In this document: in pieces, positions 25,626-34,590 of the stretch
How the letters are laid out: every line of letters starts with the position of its first letter
How positions within the stretch are numbered: position 1 is the first letter of the stretch
Assembly: GCF_005795905.1 (NCBI RefSeq)
Contig: NZ_VAWE01000001.1
Location: 62,001 to 126,000, forward strand
Length of the DNA: 64,000 nucleotides
Direction: 5' to 3'
Source of the DNA: Streptomyces marianii
GTDB lineage: Bacteria; Actinomycetota; Actinomycetes; Streptomycetales; Streptomycetaceae
Made by a program: the position numbers and the translations under genes
The notes under the pieces: model-generated
The model's database searches: none
Seen by the model: only the letters and a program-made list of their open reading frames with translations
What the model was told of the DNA's origin: nothing

Positions 25626-26095
25626 AACCAGGGGCGGGCCTCGACTCAAGGCCCCTGCTGACCCTGCCCGCGTTCCCCCGCACCGGCCGGACCCACCTCC
25701 CCGGCCACCCGGACCCCGAGGTACGCGCCCTGGCCGAACCTCCGCTGGGAGACCCCCGACCGACGCGGTACGCCGGGCAGCCAACCCGACCCTGATACCG
25801 AAGGCTCTGGAACCCCTCCTCGCCGACCTCCGCACCGCGGAGGGCGCCGCGGCCAACCCGTCCCTCCCCGTCCCCCGCATGCACGCACTCCTCGACCACT
25901 GCCTGCACGGAGCCGCCATCCCGCCTGCGGCGGCCCGACACTGAGAGACGACGCCCGGGTAGCGATCACGGGCAAGGCAACCGCCGTCGACCATCGACTG
26001 ACGCCGACACGCCAGGCAAGTGTTTCCGAAACTCATCAACATTCCGAGCACCAGCAACAAGCGACTCCTGCTGCAACTCGTCCATGAACGTTCTC
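25626..26095. other. Unrecognised, decayed coding DNA
   Basis: The plus strand shows pieces such as LPAFPRTGRTHLPGHPDPEV and, in another frame, PKALEPLLADLRTAEGAAAN with PRMHALLDHCLHGAAIP ending at about 25943. They look like a former gene with frameshifts. No family could be named. Confidence 0.3.
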
Positions 26096-26097
26096 CC

Positions 26098-26305
26098 CTG
26101 TGGTCCATGACCATGCTCTTGAGCAGCCACCTGGCCGGGCGCCGCATTGGCGCCTTCAGCCGGCCGGCGTCCCGAGTCGGGTGAACACCCCTGGCCGTGT
26201 CTGGAGTGCCCACCCTCGTTCCACCAGGCGTTCCGCCTTCGACCGCAGCCCCTCGACCTTCGCCGGGAGCGCCTGAAGGCCCAGGCCCGCAGCCAGTTGC
26301 CGACG
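26098..26305. mobile_element. Relic of a third IS-A-type element
   Basis: Nucleotide similarity to IS-A positions of about 2246-2455 is obvious: the transposase C-terminus (LWSMTML, plus strand) is followed by the 3' end of the passenger on the minus strand, LAAGLGLQALPAKVEGLRSK then AERLVERGWALQTRPGVFTR. Similarity ends at about 26305. No terminal repeats remain. It shows that the tail-to-tail transposase/passenger arrangement was present in a third copy. Confidence 0.75.
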
Positions 26306-26518
26306 CCGCCCTGCCCCGCTTCCGGGCTCGGCCGTTCGACCCCCCAGCCGTCCGGTGGGCCGTTGCCGCCGTCTCCGCCCGGAGAAGCGCGACGCCGGCA
26401 TCTGCGTCGACCAGGCCTCCTTCGTGCGAGTCGGCGGAGCACCCGTTCCCCTCAAGGACATCACGCGCCGCCCATTCGATGGCACCCGGGTTCCCCGCGG
26501 TCGGCCTGCGGGACGGCC

Positions 26519-27928
26519 TCACGCATAGCCGTGCAGTCTGAGAATCAGCTCCTTGACGTCGGCCGCGTGGTAGCGGGGCCGTTCCTGCGCCGGGTCCGAG
26601 CAGAGCAGCATGGGGGCGTCGCGGTCTGAATCCGGCAGTCGGCCATGGCTTCCCCGGACGCAGGACGGGTCCAGAGGCACCACGGTCATGGGTGCCCGCA
26701 TGCCCGCCTTCTTGCGCAGCAGTGTCAGCGCGGCCCTGGCCTTCACCAACCGGTCGGTGGGGTCGAAGAACAGCTCGGCGGGGTCGTAGCCGGGCTTGCG
26801 GTGGATCTCCACGCCCCGCGCGAAGTCGGGCGCCCGGTCGTCATCGAGCCAGTAGTAGTACGTGAACCAGGCGTCGGGCCGTGCGACGGCCACCAGTTCG
26901 CCCGCGTTGGGATGGTCGATGCCGTACGCGGCCTGCTCGGTGCGGTCCCACACCTCGTCGAGTCCTTCGACGCCCTTGAGGACGTCCCGCACGCGGGGCA
27001 CGTCGGCCGAGTCGGCCACGTACACGTGCGCGGCCTGGTGGTCGGCGACGGCGAACGCCTGTGAGGTGTGGGGATCGAGGTACTCCATGCCGCGCTGGGT
27101 GAAGACGTGCAACAGCCCCGCTCGGCGCAGTTCCCGGTTGATGTCGATGGGGCGGCTTACCGGCGTGACCCCGTACTCGCTCAGCGCGACGACGGCGGTT
27201 CCCCGCTCTCGCAGGTCGTCCAGAAGCGGGCCGAGGGCCGCGTCGGCGTCCCGGGCGGCCTGGACGGCCTGCTCGCTGTCGGGACCGAAGCGCTGAAGGT
27301 CGTAGTCGAGGTGGGGCACGTAGACGAAGGACAGGTCGGGCCGGCGCCGGTGCACCACGTGGCGGGCCGCGCCCACGATCCAGCGGGTCGAGTCGATCCC
27401 GGCGCCGGGTCCCCAGTAGCTGAACAGAGGGAAGTCGCCCTGGCGGGAGCGGAGTTCGTTCCGTAGCGTGGCGGGCACGGTGTAGCAGTCGGGTTGCTTG
27501 CGTCCGTCGTAGCGGTATACGGGCCTTGGAGTGAGTACGGTGTCGACTTCGGCGCCCATCGCCCACCACCAGCAGAGGTACGCGGCGGTGTGCCCGGCGT
27601 CGTGTGCCCGGGCTGCGTGCCACACTTTCTCGCCCCGCACGAGGGCGTTGTGCTGGCGCCACATGTGGACCTCGCCGTGGTCCCTGAAGTACCAGCCGTT
27701 GGCCACGGCACCGTGGTCGCGGGGTAGCAGCCCGGTGGTGAGGCTGGCCTGGACGGTGGCGGTGACGGCCGGGAAGACGGTGTCGAGCGCGGCAGTGAAC
27801 CCGTGCTCGCCGATGGCGCGTACGTTGGGCATGTGGTGCAGCAGCCGCGGCGTGAGACCGACGGTGCACAGGACCGCGACGCTGCGGGTGCTTCGGCCAG
27901 TGGCGCGGTCGTCCCTGTCGGCGGTCAC
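26519..27928 (-). CDS. EboF-like type I phosphodiesterase/alkaline phosphatase
   Basis: A 469-residue alkaline-phosphatase superfamily enzyme. Metal and nucleophile region: DTVFPAVTATVQASLTTGLL then PRDHGAVANGWYF, where the Thr after PAV is the likely nucleophile. Further motifs: DLSFVYVPHLDYDLQRFGPD and TAVVALSEYGVTPVSRPIDI, then VADHQAAHVYV. Such enzymes split phosphodiester or pyrophosphate bonds; the substrate is unknown. GTG 27928 overlaps the EboE stop (GTGA). It is the last gene of a seven-gene cluster. No signal peptide is seen at the chosen start, so it is probably cytoplasmic. Confidence 0.82.
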   Translation of the reverse strand: MTADRDDRATGRSTRSVAVLCTVGLTPRLLHHMPNVRAIGEHGFTAALDTVFPAVTATVQASLTTGLLPRDHGAVANGWYFRDHGEVHMWRQHNALVRGEKVWHAARAHDAGHTAAYLCWWWAMGAEVDTVLTPRPVYRYDGRKQPDCYTVPATLRNELRSRQGDFPLFSYWGPGAGIDSTRWIVGAARHVVHRRRPDLSFVYVPHLDYDLQRFGPDSEQAVQAARDADAALGPLLDDLRERGTAVVALSEYGVTPVSRPIDINRELRRAGLLHVFTQRGMEYLDPHTSQAFAVADHQAAHVYVADSADVPRVRDVLKGVEGLDEVWDRTEQAAYGIDHPNAGELVAVARPDAWFTYYYWLDDDRAPDFARGVEIHRKPGYDPAELFFDPTDRLVKARAALTLLRKKAGMRAPMTVVPLDPSCVRGSHGRLPDSDRDAPMLLCSDPAQERPRYHAADVKELILRLHGYA

Positions 27929-29103
27929 GATGTGTGCTCCTTCAGTCCGAGGTCCCCCAGCCGGTCGCGGGCCCAGTCGAGTTCGGCCGCGATTCCCGCG
28001 CTGAGCCCGTTCTCTGTGTTCGGGCGCTGCCCCTCGGGCAGAACGGACCAGGTGTACGTCTCTACCTCGACGTGACTGGTGATGGCACGTTCTCCGCCGA
28101 ACAGTGCGCCGAGTGTCTGCATCAGCACCGGTCGGGTGCTCGTCAGCGGTGGTTCGGGCCGGGCATGCAGCGGAACGTGGTAGTGGACGCGCCACGGTGC
28201 GCGGCCCGGCAGCGGGGCGGGCCCGTCCAGCGCCTCACCGAGGTCGTCGGCCGCCAGCAGACCTCCGCCCGGGACCGCTTCGCGCGTCTGGTGCAGGAAC
28301 CTCGGTTCTGCGAACGGTCGGAGTGCGGAGCGGACCGCGGGATGGGACGGATCATCGGCCTGCAGAGCAGCCGAAGCCTGGAGCTTGACGACCGGGATCC
28401 CGCTGCTTTGGAGGTGCGCCACGGCGGTGGCCGGATCTTCGTGGGCGACGGCGAGATGACAGGCGTCCAGGCACAGCCCGACATGCGCGGAGTCGGTGCC
28501 GATGAGCCCGTCCACGGCCTGGGACACCGTCTCGGCGACGCACCCCGGCTCCGGTTCCAGGCCGACCCTGATCATCCGGCCGGTCTCGGCCCGGATGTCC
28601 TTGAGCCCGGACGCGAGTGAGTCGAGATGGCGCCGGGCCCGGTCCCGGTGCTCCACAAGCCACGGCTCGCGCCACGCCCAGGGCAGGGTCGAGACGCTTC
28701 CGCCCTCGACATCGTCGGGCAGCAGCGCGGCGAGGATGCGCGCCAGGGACAGGGTGTAGGCAAGGCGGGCCGGCTCGGACCAGTCGGGTGTGTAGACGGC
28801 GCGTTTGACGACAGGCGCGTGGAAGCTCCGGTAGGGAAAGCCGTTGAGGGTGACGGTCTCCAGGCCCCTGGCCCGGAGCCCGGCACGCAGCCGTGCAGTG
28901 GCCGCCGGGTCGGCTGCCAGGCCGGCTGCCGCGTCGGCGGGCAGCCAGAGGCCGACCCCGAGCCGGTTCGTGCCGAGCCGCTCGCGGACCGGCACGGCGT
29001 ACTGGCCGAGCTGCGTTGTGATGCCGGCCAGGTCTTCGGCCGGGTGGACGTTGGTGCCGTATGACAGGTGGACGGTGCTGCCGCCCGGATGCCGGAATCG
29101 CAT
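27925..29103 (-). CDS. eboE: EboE, metabolite traffic protein (xylose-isomerase-like TIM barrel)
   Basis: A 392-residue TIM-barrel protein related to sugar isomerases/epimerases and to EboE. It begins VHLSYGTNVHPAEDLAGITT, continues LGVGLWLPADAAAGLAADP, LETVTLNGFPYRSFHAPVVK, IRVGLEPEPGCVAETVSQAV, HVGLCLDACHLAVAHEDPAT and VKLQASAALQADDP, with SHVEVETYTWSVLPEGQRP near the end. Glu in GLEPEP, the Asp-xx-His in CLDACHLA and the late His/Glu residues form the expected metal site. ATG 29103 lies 17 bases after the TatD-like stop. The 3' end overlaps the phosphodiesterase by four bases. In cyanobacteria ebo genes are needed for moving a scytonemin precursor across the membrane; the cargo here is unknown. 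Confidence 0.83.
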   Translation of the reverse strand: MRFRHPGGSTVHLSYGTNVHPAEDLAGITTQLGQYAVPVRERLGTNRLGVGLWLPADAAAGLAADPAATARLRAGLRARGLETVTLNGFPYRSFHAPVVKRAVYTPDWSEPARLAYTLSLARILAALLPDDVEGGSVSTLPWAWREPWLVEHRDRARRHLDSLASGLKDIRAETGRMIRVGLEPEPGCVAETVSQAVDGLIGTDSAHVGLCLDACHLAVAHEDPATAVAHLQSSGIPVVKLQASAALQADDPSHPAVRSALRPFAEPRFLHQTREAVPGGGLLAADDLGEALDGPAPLPGRAPWRVHYHVPLHARPEPPLTSTRPVLMQTLGALFGGERAITSHVEVETYTWSVLPEGQRPNTENGLSAGIAAELDWARDRLGDLGLKEHTS

Positions 29104-29120
29104 GATCCGCCGCCTGCCGC

Positions 29121-29978
29121 TCAGCTGCCGCCGCGGGCGATGGAGTTGCCCGCGTACAGAGCGGCCTCCGGCTCCTCGCCGGAGCGGTCCGGGAGGAGGC
29201 GGCCCGACTGGCCGTAGAAGGCGACCGGATTGCGCCACATCACCCGGTCGACGTCGTCCTCGTCGAAGCCCGAGGCGAGCATGGCCTCGGCGGTGCGCCG
29301 GGTCAGCAGCGGGTCGCTGTGGCCCCAGTCGGCGGCGGAGTTCACCAGCATGCGTTCGGTCCCGTACCGGTGCAGGACCTGCACCACGCGCTCGGGAGTC
29401 ATCTTGGTGTCCGGGTAGACGGAGAACCCCATCCAGCAACCCGAGTCGACGACGGCGCCCACGGTCATCTCGTTGAGGTGGTCGAGGACGACGAAGCCCG
29501 GGTCGATGCCGGAGTCGGTGACGACGTCGAGCGAACGGGCCGTGCCGCGGACCTTGTCGCGGTGGGGGGTGTGTACGAGGGCCGGCAGCCCGTGCTCGAC
29601 GGCGAGCTCCAACTGGGCGGCGAATGCGCGCTCCTCGGCCTCGGTCCCGGTGTCGAAACCGATCTCACCGACGGCGACGACGGTGTCCTTGACGAGGTAG
29701 CGCGGCAGCAGGTCCAGCACAGGCGTGCAGCGGGGATCGTTGGCTTCCTTGGGGTTGAGGGCGATCGCGCAGTAGTGCCGGATGCCGAACTGCGAGGCGC
29801 GATAGGGCTCCCAGCCGAGCAGCGAGTCGAAGTAGTCGGTGAAAGTGTCGGGCGAGGTGCGGGGCTGGCCGAGCCAGAAGGCCGGCTCGACCAGGGCCCG
29901 AACGCCGACGGCGTGCATGGCCCGGTAGTCGTCCGTCGTCCGGGAGGTCATATGGATGTGCGGGTCGAAGATGCGCAT
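29121..29978 (-). CDS. TatD-family metal-dependent hydrolase (EboB-like)
   Basis: A 285-residue amidohydrolase-fold protein. Metal ligands in order: FDPHIHM at residues 4-10 (HxH), VAVGEIGFDTG (Glu), ALVHTPHRDK (His), VVLDHLNEMTVGAV (His) and VNSAADWGHSDPLLT (Asp). TatD proteins are typically nucleases or small-molecule hydrolases; EboB of the ebo cluster is of this type. ATG 29978 has GAGGA six bases upstream and follows the EboA stop by 20 bases. The C-terminal 25 residues extend beyond the fold. Confidence 0.85.
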   Translation of the reverse strand: MRIFDPHIHMTSRTTDDYRAMHAVGVRALVEPAFWLGQPRTSPDTFTDYFDSLLGWEPYRASQFGIRHYCAIALNPKEANDPRCTPVLDLLPRYLVKDTVVAVGEIGFDTGTEAEERAFAAQLELAVEHGLPALVHTPHRDKVRGTARSLDVVTDSGIDPGFVVLDHLNEMTVGAVVDSGCWMGFSVYPDTKMTPERVVQVLHRYGTERMLVNSAADWGHSDPLLTRRTAEAMLASGFDEDDVDRVMWRNPVAFYGQSGRLLPDRSGEEPEAALYAGNSIARGGS

Positions 29979-29998
29979 GGTCGGTCCTCGGAACTCCT

Positions 29999-30637
29999 TC
30001 AGAGATGGGAGGTGATCAGCCAGGTGTCCGCGGGCACCGGCCGGCCCGCGGCGCGCCTTTCGTCGGCGAAGCTGTGGGCCATCAGGGCGAGTTCCGGGTC
30101 CGCACGCTCCGAGAGCCCCGCCACAACGGTCAGGGGAACACCCAGGAACAGGCATTTCAGCACGGCGTGCCGCCACTGGTGCTGATCGAGGCGGACCTGG
30201 GCATAGGGCCCGAGCGCGGCGGCGAGGAGCCTGGGGTCGTTGGTGCGCAGAGCGTCCTCCACGAGCGGCAGCCCGCCGGTGCCGATGGGAAGGAACGGCA
30301 GCGCTCGCAGGACGCCGCGACGCTCGCCCGCGTCTCCGTGCCGGTAGCGGACCGACACCTCCTCGACCAGTCGGCCGCCCGTCTCCGGGAAGCGGCTCAG
30401 CAGCAGCAGCCGCACGGCGTCGTCGACGGTCCAGCCGGCCCGTCCGGGCAGTGCCTCACGGCCGAAGGACCGTCCCGCGAGGGGAAAGGAGGAGGCCAGT
30501 GCGGCCGGATCGGAAACCAGTTGCTCCAGTTCCGCGGTCAGCTGCGCGTTCTTCGGCGGCGAGAGCACGCTCCGCAGGGACGCTTCCACGGACCGCACCG
30601 CCGCCGCGTCCACCGGGACGGCCGTGTTCCCGTTCAT
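29999..30637 (-). CDS. eboA: EboA domain protein
   Basis: A 212-residue mostly helical protein. Features: ELEQLVSDPAALASSFPLAG, GRAGWTVDDAVRLLLLSRF, LRALPFLPIGTGGLPLVEDA, LAAALGPYAQVRLDQHQWRH then AVLKCLFLGVPLTVVAGL, and DPELALMAHSFADERRAAGR. The HxWRHAVLKCLF-x(n)-P block is characteristic of EboA as I recall it. No catalytic residues are known for the family. ATG 30637 overlaps the stop of the preceding TIM-barrel gene (ATGA), indicating coupled translation. Confidence 0.82.
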   Translation of the reverse strand: MNGNTAVPVDAAAVRSVEASLRSVLSPPKNAQLTAELEQLVSDPAALASSFPLAGRSFGREALPGRAGWTVDDAVRLLLLSRFPETGGRLVEEVSVRYRHGDAGERRGVLRALPFLPIGTGGLPLVEDALRTNDPRLLAAALGPYAQVRLDQHQWRHAVLKCLFLGVPLTVVAGLSERADPELALMAHSFADERRAAGRPVPADTWLITSHL

Positions 30638-31587
30638 CGCGAGGGCCCCGTCGTCGAGTAGCCGGCAGGAGCGTCCCGTGTCGCGACGGCGCGAGGCGCG
30701 TCCTGCGAGGGGACGCAGGCGGCAGCGGACACCGCGGCCGCGCGCAGGAACTCCAGGCTGCGCCGTGCCGTATTGGTCGCGGCATGGCTGTGCCTGGGCA
30801 GTTCCACCGACACCAGGCCGCCGTAGCCGGTCGCGGAAAGGGCGGCGAGGACGGGCGGAAAGTCGATCTCGCCCTCGCCGAACGGGAGATGCTCGTGCCG
30901 GCCCCGTCGCATGTCCTCGATCTGCACATGGGCCAGGCGATCCTGATCGGCCGCCCGTGCGACGCAGTCGGTGACGGGATGCGGCTCGAGGCACTGGCAG
31001 TGGCCGATGTCGAGGGTCAGCCGGAAGCGGGGCGGTGCGCCGAGTTCCGTGTGCAGGCGGCGGTAGCCGGCCAGGTCGCAGACGAGCATCCCGGGCTCGG
31101 GTTCGAAGCCAAGGTCGATCCCGGCGATCTCGGCGTGGCGCAGCACCTGGGAGCATCCGTCGACGAGCCGGGCCCAGGACTCGGCTTCGGCGGCCCCACT
31201 CGTGGCGGTACCGCTCCAGAGGTGGACCACCCCTGCACCGAGTTCGGCGGCGATGTCCACGGCGCGCCGCAGCATCTCCAGACGCCTGGCTCGGCCGTCG
31301 GGTTCCGCGGTCAGCAGGGTGGGCTGGTGCTTGTGCCAGGGGTCGAGGAGGTAGCGGGCTCCCGTCTCGACGACGACGTCCAGTCCGGTGCGGTCGAGCG
31401 TGCGGCGCACCTCCCGCACCCGGCCGGCCAGACCGGGGGCGAAGGGGTCGAGATGGTGGTGGTCGAGCGTGAGGGAGACCCCGGAGTATCCGATGTCGGA
31501 CAGCACGTGCAGGGCGTCGGCCAACCGGTGGTCCGCGAATCCGTTGGTTCCGTACGCGAACCGGAGCCCGCCGCTGGGGGAGGTCAT
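30634..31587 (-). CDS. Sugar phosphate isomerase/epimerase TIM barrel
   Basis: A 317-residue AP-endonuclease-2/xylose-isomerase-like protein. Strand and metal motifs: RFAYGTNGFADHRLADAL, GYSGVSLTLDHHHLDPF, AGVVHLWSGTATSG, GIDLGFEPEPGMLVCDLAGY (Glu), RLTLDIGHCQCLEPHPVTD (Asp, His), LAHVQIEDMRRGRHEHLPFG and GGLVSVELPRHSHAA (Glu). It likely isomerises or epimerises a sugar or cyclitol. ATG 31587 overlaps the stop of the prenyltransferase (ATGA), and its own stop overlaps eboA. The cluster thus has two TIM barrels of this type, the other being EboE. Confidence 0.85.
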   Translation of the reverse strand: MTSPSGGLRFAYGTNGFADHRLADALHVLSDIGYSGVSLTLDHHHLDPFAPGLAGRVREVRRTLDRTGLDVVVETGARYLLDPWHKHQPTLLTAEPDGRARRLEMLRRAVDIAAELGAGVVHLWSGTATSGAAEAESWARLVDGCSQVLRHAEIAGIDLGFEPEPGMLVCDLAGYRRLHTELGAPPRFRLTLDIGHCQCLEPHPVTDCVARAADQDRLAHVQIEDMRRGRHEHLPFGEGEIDFPPVLAALSATGYGGLVSVELPRHSHAATNTARRSLEFLRAAAVSAAACVPSQDAPRAVATRDAPAGYSTTGPSR

Positions 31588-32600
31588 GTCGGGGACACCT
31601 TTCGGGCGAGGCGGCACGCCAACGGGAGCGCGGCGGCCAGTGGCACGGACAGAGCGGGCGCACCCGCGCGGGCGGTCAGCGCCGCCTGCAGCGGCAGCAG
31701 GGCATGGATGCCCGCGCCCACGGCGTTGCGGACGCGGGCGGGAGCCGGATCCTCCAGGGCAGCGATCTGGGCTCTAAGGGCCGTCGCGGCGTAGAGCACC
31801 GTCCCCGTGAGGGCGGTGGCAGCCGCGGTCGGTGTACGGGCCCGTCCCGCCGTCGAGCCGAGGGCGACCGCAGCGGTGACGGCCAGTGCGGTGCGGGCAT
31901 CCGCGGTTGTGCCGCCGTGCACCTCGTGGCGGCTGAGCCAGGTCACGGCGAAGGTGTGCCCGGCGACGGCTGCCGCCGCGGGCAGTGCGGCGGCCGTCCT
32001 GCCGGGAGGGACCCCCAACAGGACGTCGAGCCCTCGCGCTGCGGCCATCGCGGTCGGGCCGACCGGAGTGGCCTTCAGGCCGAGGTCGTACGCCCACACT
32101 GACGCGGCCAGCGGGAGCGCCCGCCGGAGGAGTACGCGTCGCCCCCCGGCAGCTGCGGCCAGGCCGAGTGAGGCGGAGGTCAGGACCGATGCGAGAGCGA
32201 ACGCCTGGCCGGGCGTGACGCGGCCCGAGGGGAGGGGGCGACCGGGCCGCTCGACGGCGTCCTGGTGCCGGTCGGCCCAGTCGTTGAGGGCCATGCCCGC
32301 CCAGTACAGGGTGACGGACGAGGCGGCGAGTCCCAGCAGTCGAGGACGGAACGCTTCTCCGGCCGCCGCGGCTCCGGCGAGCACGTCCCCGGGGACGGTG
32401 AGCGCCGCGGGTGCTCGGACCAGCTCGACGAGCGTCCGCCACCGTGACGGGCGCACAGCCGGCACGGCCGTCCCTCTGCCGACCCGGTCGGTACCGGTCG
32501 GCCGGGAAGCCGTGGTCTCCGGGCCGTCCGCGCCGCTCCCGGAAACGGCCCGGCCCGGCGTCACCTGAGCTCGCCGGACGCGGCCGAACAGCCTGTTCAC
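31584..32600 (-). CDS. UbiA-type prenyltransferase (EboC-like, SCO3242 family)
   Basis: A 338-residue integral membrane protein. The prenyl-diphosphate motif is MALNDWADRHQDAVERPGRP (NDxxDxxxD). A second, weaker acidic region occurs late in the chain. About eight hydrophobic segments are seen, for example LGLAASSVTLYWAGMAL and FALASVLTSASLGLAAAA. UbiA enzymes attach an isoprenoid chain to an aromatic or polar acceptor. The EboC member of ebo clusters belongs here. GTG 32600 overlaps the synthase stop (GTGA), which fixes the start and rules out the longer upstream frame. Confidence 0.87.
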   Translation of the reverse strand: MNRLFGRVRRAQVTPGRAVSGSGADGPETTASRPTGTDRVGRGTAVPAVRPSRWRTLVELVRAPAALTVPGDVLAGAAAAGEAFRPRLLGLAASSVTLYWAGMALNDWADRHQDAVERPGRPLPSGRVTPGQAFALASVLTSASLGLAAAAGGRRVLLRRALPLAASVWAYDLGLKATPVGPTAMAAARGLDVLLGVPPGRTAAALPAAAAVAGHTFAVTWLSRHEVHGGTTADARTALAVTAAVALGSTAGRARTPTAAATALTGTVLYAATALRAQIAALEDPAPARVRNAVGAGIHALLPLQAALTARAGAPALSVPLAAALPLACRLARKVSPT

Positions 32601-33820
32601 CGGGTTCCGCCGGTGGGGAGCGCCGAGGCGAAGTCCAGCAGGTCGCGCCACTGCTCCGCCAGGCCGTGGCGGTCGGACCCGACAGGGTCCTTGAAGAAGA
32701 AGGCCAGTTCGCGCAGCGGCCCGGACCGGCCAGCAGCGTGGGCCGCAGCGGTCAGCCGCACCAGGTCGAGCACCAGGGGTGCCGCCAACGCGGAGTCACA
32801 GCCGTGCCAGGTGAACTCCATGCGCATCCTGGTACCGAGGAAACCCGTGAAGGAGATCAGGTCCCAGGCGGTCTTGAAGTCGCCGATGTCCGGCACGTAC
32901 TCGATGCAGAGGGGGCCCTCGGGCTGGTAGCCGAGCGCTCCGGCGAGAACCTGCCGCTTGCTGGCCGCCTTCGTTCCGTTGGCCGCGCCGTCCGCGAGGT
33001 TCGCGCCGTCGCCTCCGCCCAGTACGTTCAGGCCCGACCAGGAGTGGACCCGAAGATGACGTTGGGCGAACATGGGCGCCAGCACGGACTTCACCAGCGT
33101 TTCACCGGTCTTGCCGTCCGATCCGGCGTGTGGCACATCGGCCCTGGCTGCGAGTGCTTCCAGTGCGGGAAGGCGTGCGCCCGTGCAGGGAGTGAAGTCC
33201 ACGAACGGGCAGCCCGCGGTGAACGCCGCGAAGGCATACAGTGAGCTCGAGGGCAGAACCGTTTCGCCGGTCGACAGCGCGGCATGCAGTGAAGCGGGGT
33301 CAGCGTGCGCCGGATGGGGTTCCAGGGGCCCCTCGGTAGGTGCCAGGTGCACCACGACGACCCTGCTCAAGCCATGCCGGTCGCGGAAGGCGGCCAGGTC
33401 CGCGGCGATCGCCTCGGCGGTCTCGCCCTGGGTCCGCCGGGTGGGCACGACGGCGATGCTCGCATCGAGCCGGACGAGCTCGTCCTCAAGCGCCTCCACC
33501 ACATGGCCGGGCAGTACGCCTGCCGCGACGAGGTGCTCGGCCCGCTTGAGCACGGTGGTCTGCGCGGGGTCGTGACCGCCGAAGACCAGCTGGTCATAGC
33601 CCGGAAGGGCCGACCGGTGGAAGCAGGGCAGCGCCGTGACACAGCCTGTCGGGTCCACGAGCCCCGCGCTGAGCGCCAGCGACCCGACCATGGTGGTCGT
33701 CGCCACGGAACCGCGGGCTCCGATCAGCCATACGCCGGTGCCCCCCGCGTCGACGTCGTGCTCGTGCCGTTCCGGCCCGGGCCGCTCCACCGGAGCGGGC
33801 AGGGAGCGTTCACCGTCCAC
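32597..33820 (-). CDS. ino1: Inositol-3-phosphate synthase
   Basis: A 407-residue NAD-dependent cyclase converting glucose 6-phosphate to inositol 3-phosphate. Rossmann motif: GVWLIGARGSVATTTMVGSL. Family motifs: VPHAGSDGKTGETLVKSVLA and HSWSGLNVLGGGDGANLAD, then GALGYQPEGPLCIEYVPDIG and GTRMRMEFTWHGCDSALAAP. GTG 33820 has GGAGG six bases upstream. ATG 33970, also with AAGGAG, would add 50 residues in the same frame, so the start is open. It heads the coupled seven-gene cluster. Other ebo clusters have a dehydroquinate-synthase-like cyclase (EboD); this is a different cyclase that could supply a cyclitol phosphate. Confidence 0.88.
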   Translation of the reverse strand: MDGERSLPAPVERPGPERHEHDVDAGGTGVWLIGARGSVATTTMVGSLALSAGLVDPTGCVTALPCFHRSALPGYDQLVFGGHDPAQTTVLKRAEHLVAAGVLPGHVVEALEDELVRLDASIAVVPTRRTQGETAEAIAADLAAFRDRHGLSRVVVVHLAPTEGPLEPHPAHADPASLHAALSTGETVLPSSSLYAFAAFTAGCPFVDFTPCTGARLPALEALAARADVPHAGSDGKTGETLVKSVLAPMFAQRHLRVHSWSGLNVLGGGDGANLADGAANGTKAASKRQVLAGALGYQPEGPLCIEYVPDIGDFKTAWDLISFTGFLGTRMRMEFTWHGCDSALAAPLVLDLVRLTAAAHAAGRSGPLRELAFFFKDPVGSDRHGLAEQWRDLLDFASALPTGGTR

Positions 33821-34189
33821 GGGGGTCCTCCATCCATGCGGAGAGACACCACAACGCGGTGGGCGGTGGAGCAGGTGCCCTTCGCGCTCCGACATCTCCT
33901 GCTTCGGGTCGGCGGTGGATCCATCGGCGGGACCAGCCCCGAGGACCAGCGACTCGTTGTTCGTGATCATCGTTGGGAACTCCTTACGGGACTCATGCCT
34001 TCTCTCGCCATGCCGGATTCCTTTGCGCCACTGCGATCCAGCCCAGGAACCGCGGAAATGCACACCGTCCACCGTTCGACTCGTTCGCCGGACGAGGGCC
34101 AGTCCCCGATGAGCCGACGCACAACGCCGTGCACAGATCGGTGAACCGGGTTGTCCCCCGTGGCGCATGAGGCCACCGTCGAGTGAGAT

Positions 34190-34376
34190 GCCCGGAGTCT
34201 CGGGAGCACAGCCCGGGGACCTCGCCGGTTCGAGCGCCGTGACACAGCCTGCGGATTGCACCGGCATCGCGGCCAGTGCCCCGGCCATCGTGGTCGTCAC
34301 CACGGAGCCACGGATCCCGATCGGCCACGTCCCTGCCTCCTGCCCCCGGCCGAACCGGTGTCGGGGCGTCATCGGC
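34190..34376 (-). pseudogene. Duplicated N-terminus of inositol-phosphate synthase
   Basis: In the same frame as the synthase, 200 residues upstream, lies EAGTWPIGIRGSVVTTTMAG then ALAAMPVQSAGCVTALEPA. This repeats the Rossmann segment of the real protein (VWLIGARGSVATTTM... GCVTALP). Homology ends after about 60 residues. The frame stays open from 34576 to 32597, but good ribosome sites at 33970 and 33820 suggest the real gene starts later. It is probably a remnant of a tandem duplication. Confidence 0.6.
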
Positions 34377-34590
34377 CCTTCAGACGGCGGGTAGGGAAGG
34401 ATGCGCCGGCCACGCGACCCCAACCGCGTCCGCGACACCGCAGCGCGGCGGCCGGCGTCCCGCGGAACCTCCCGCGTCGAGTCGGCGGTGGGTCTGTCGG
34501 GAGTCCGGCGGAGGCTCACCCCGGGTGCGGCGACCGGACAGGAGGGCTCCGGCTTCGGACGCAGCCGCAGAAGCACGCGCCTGACCGCCG

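Noticed and set aside
28104..29476. Long plus-strand frames opposite eboE
   Set aside because: Shadows; the minus-strand genes have motifs and overlapping stop/start pairs.
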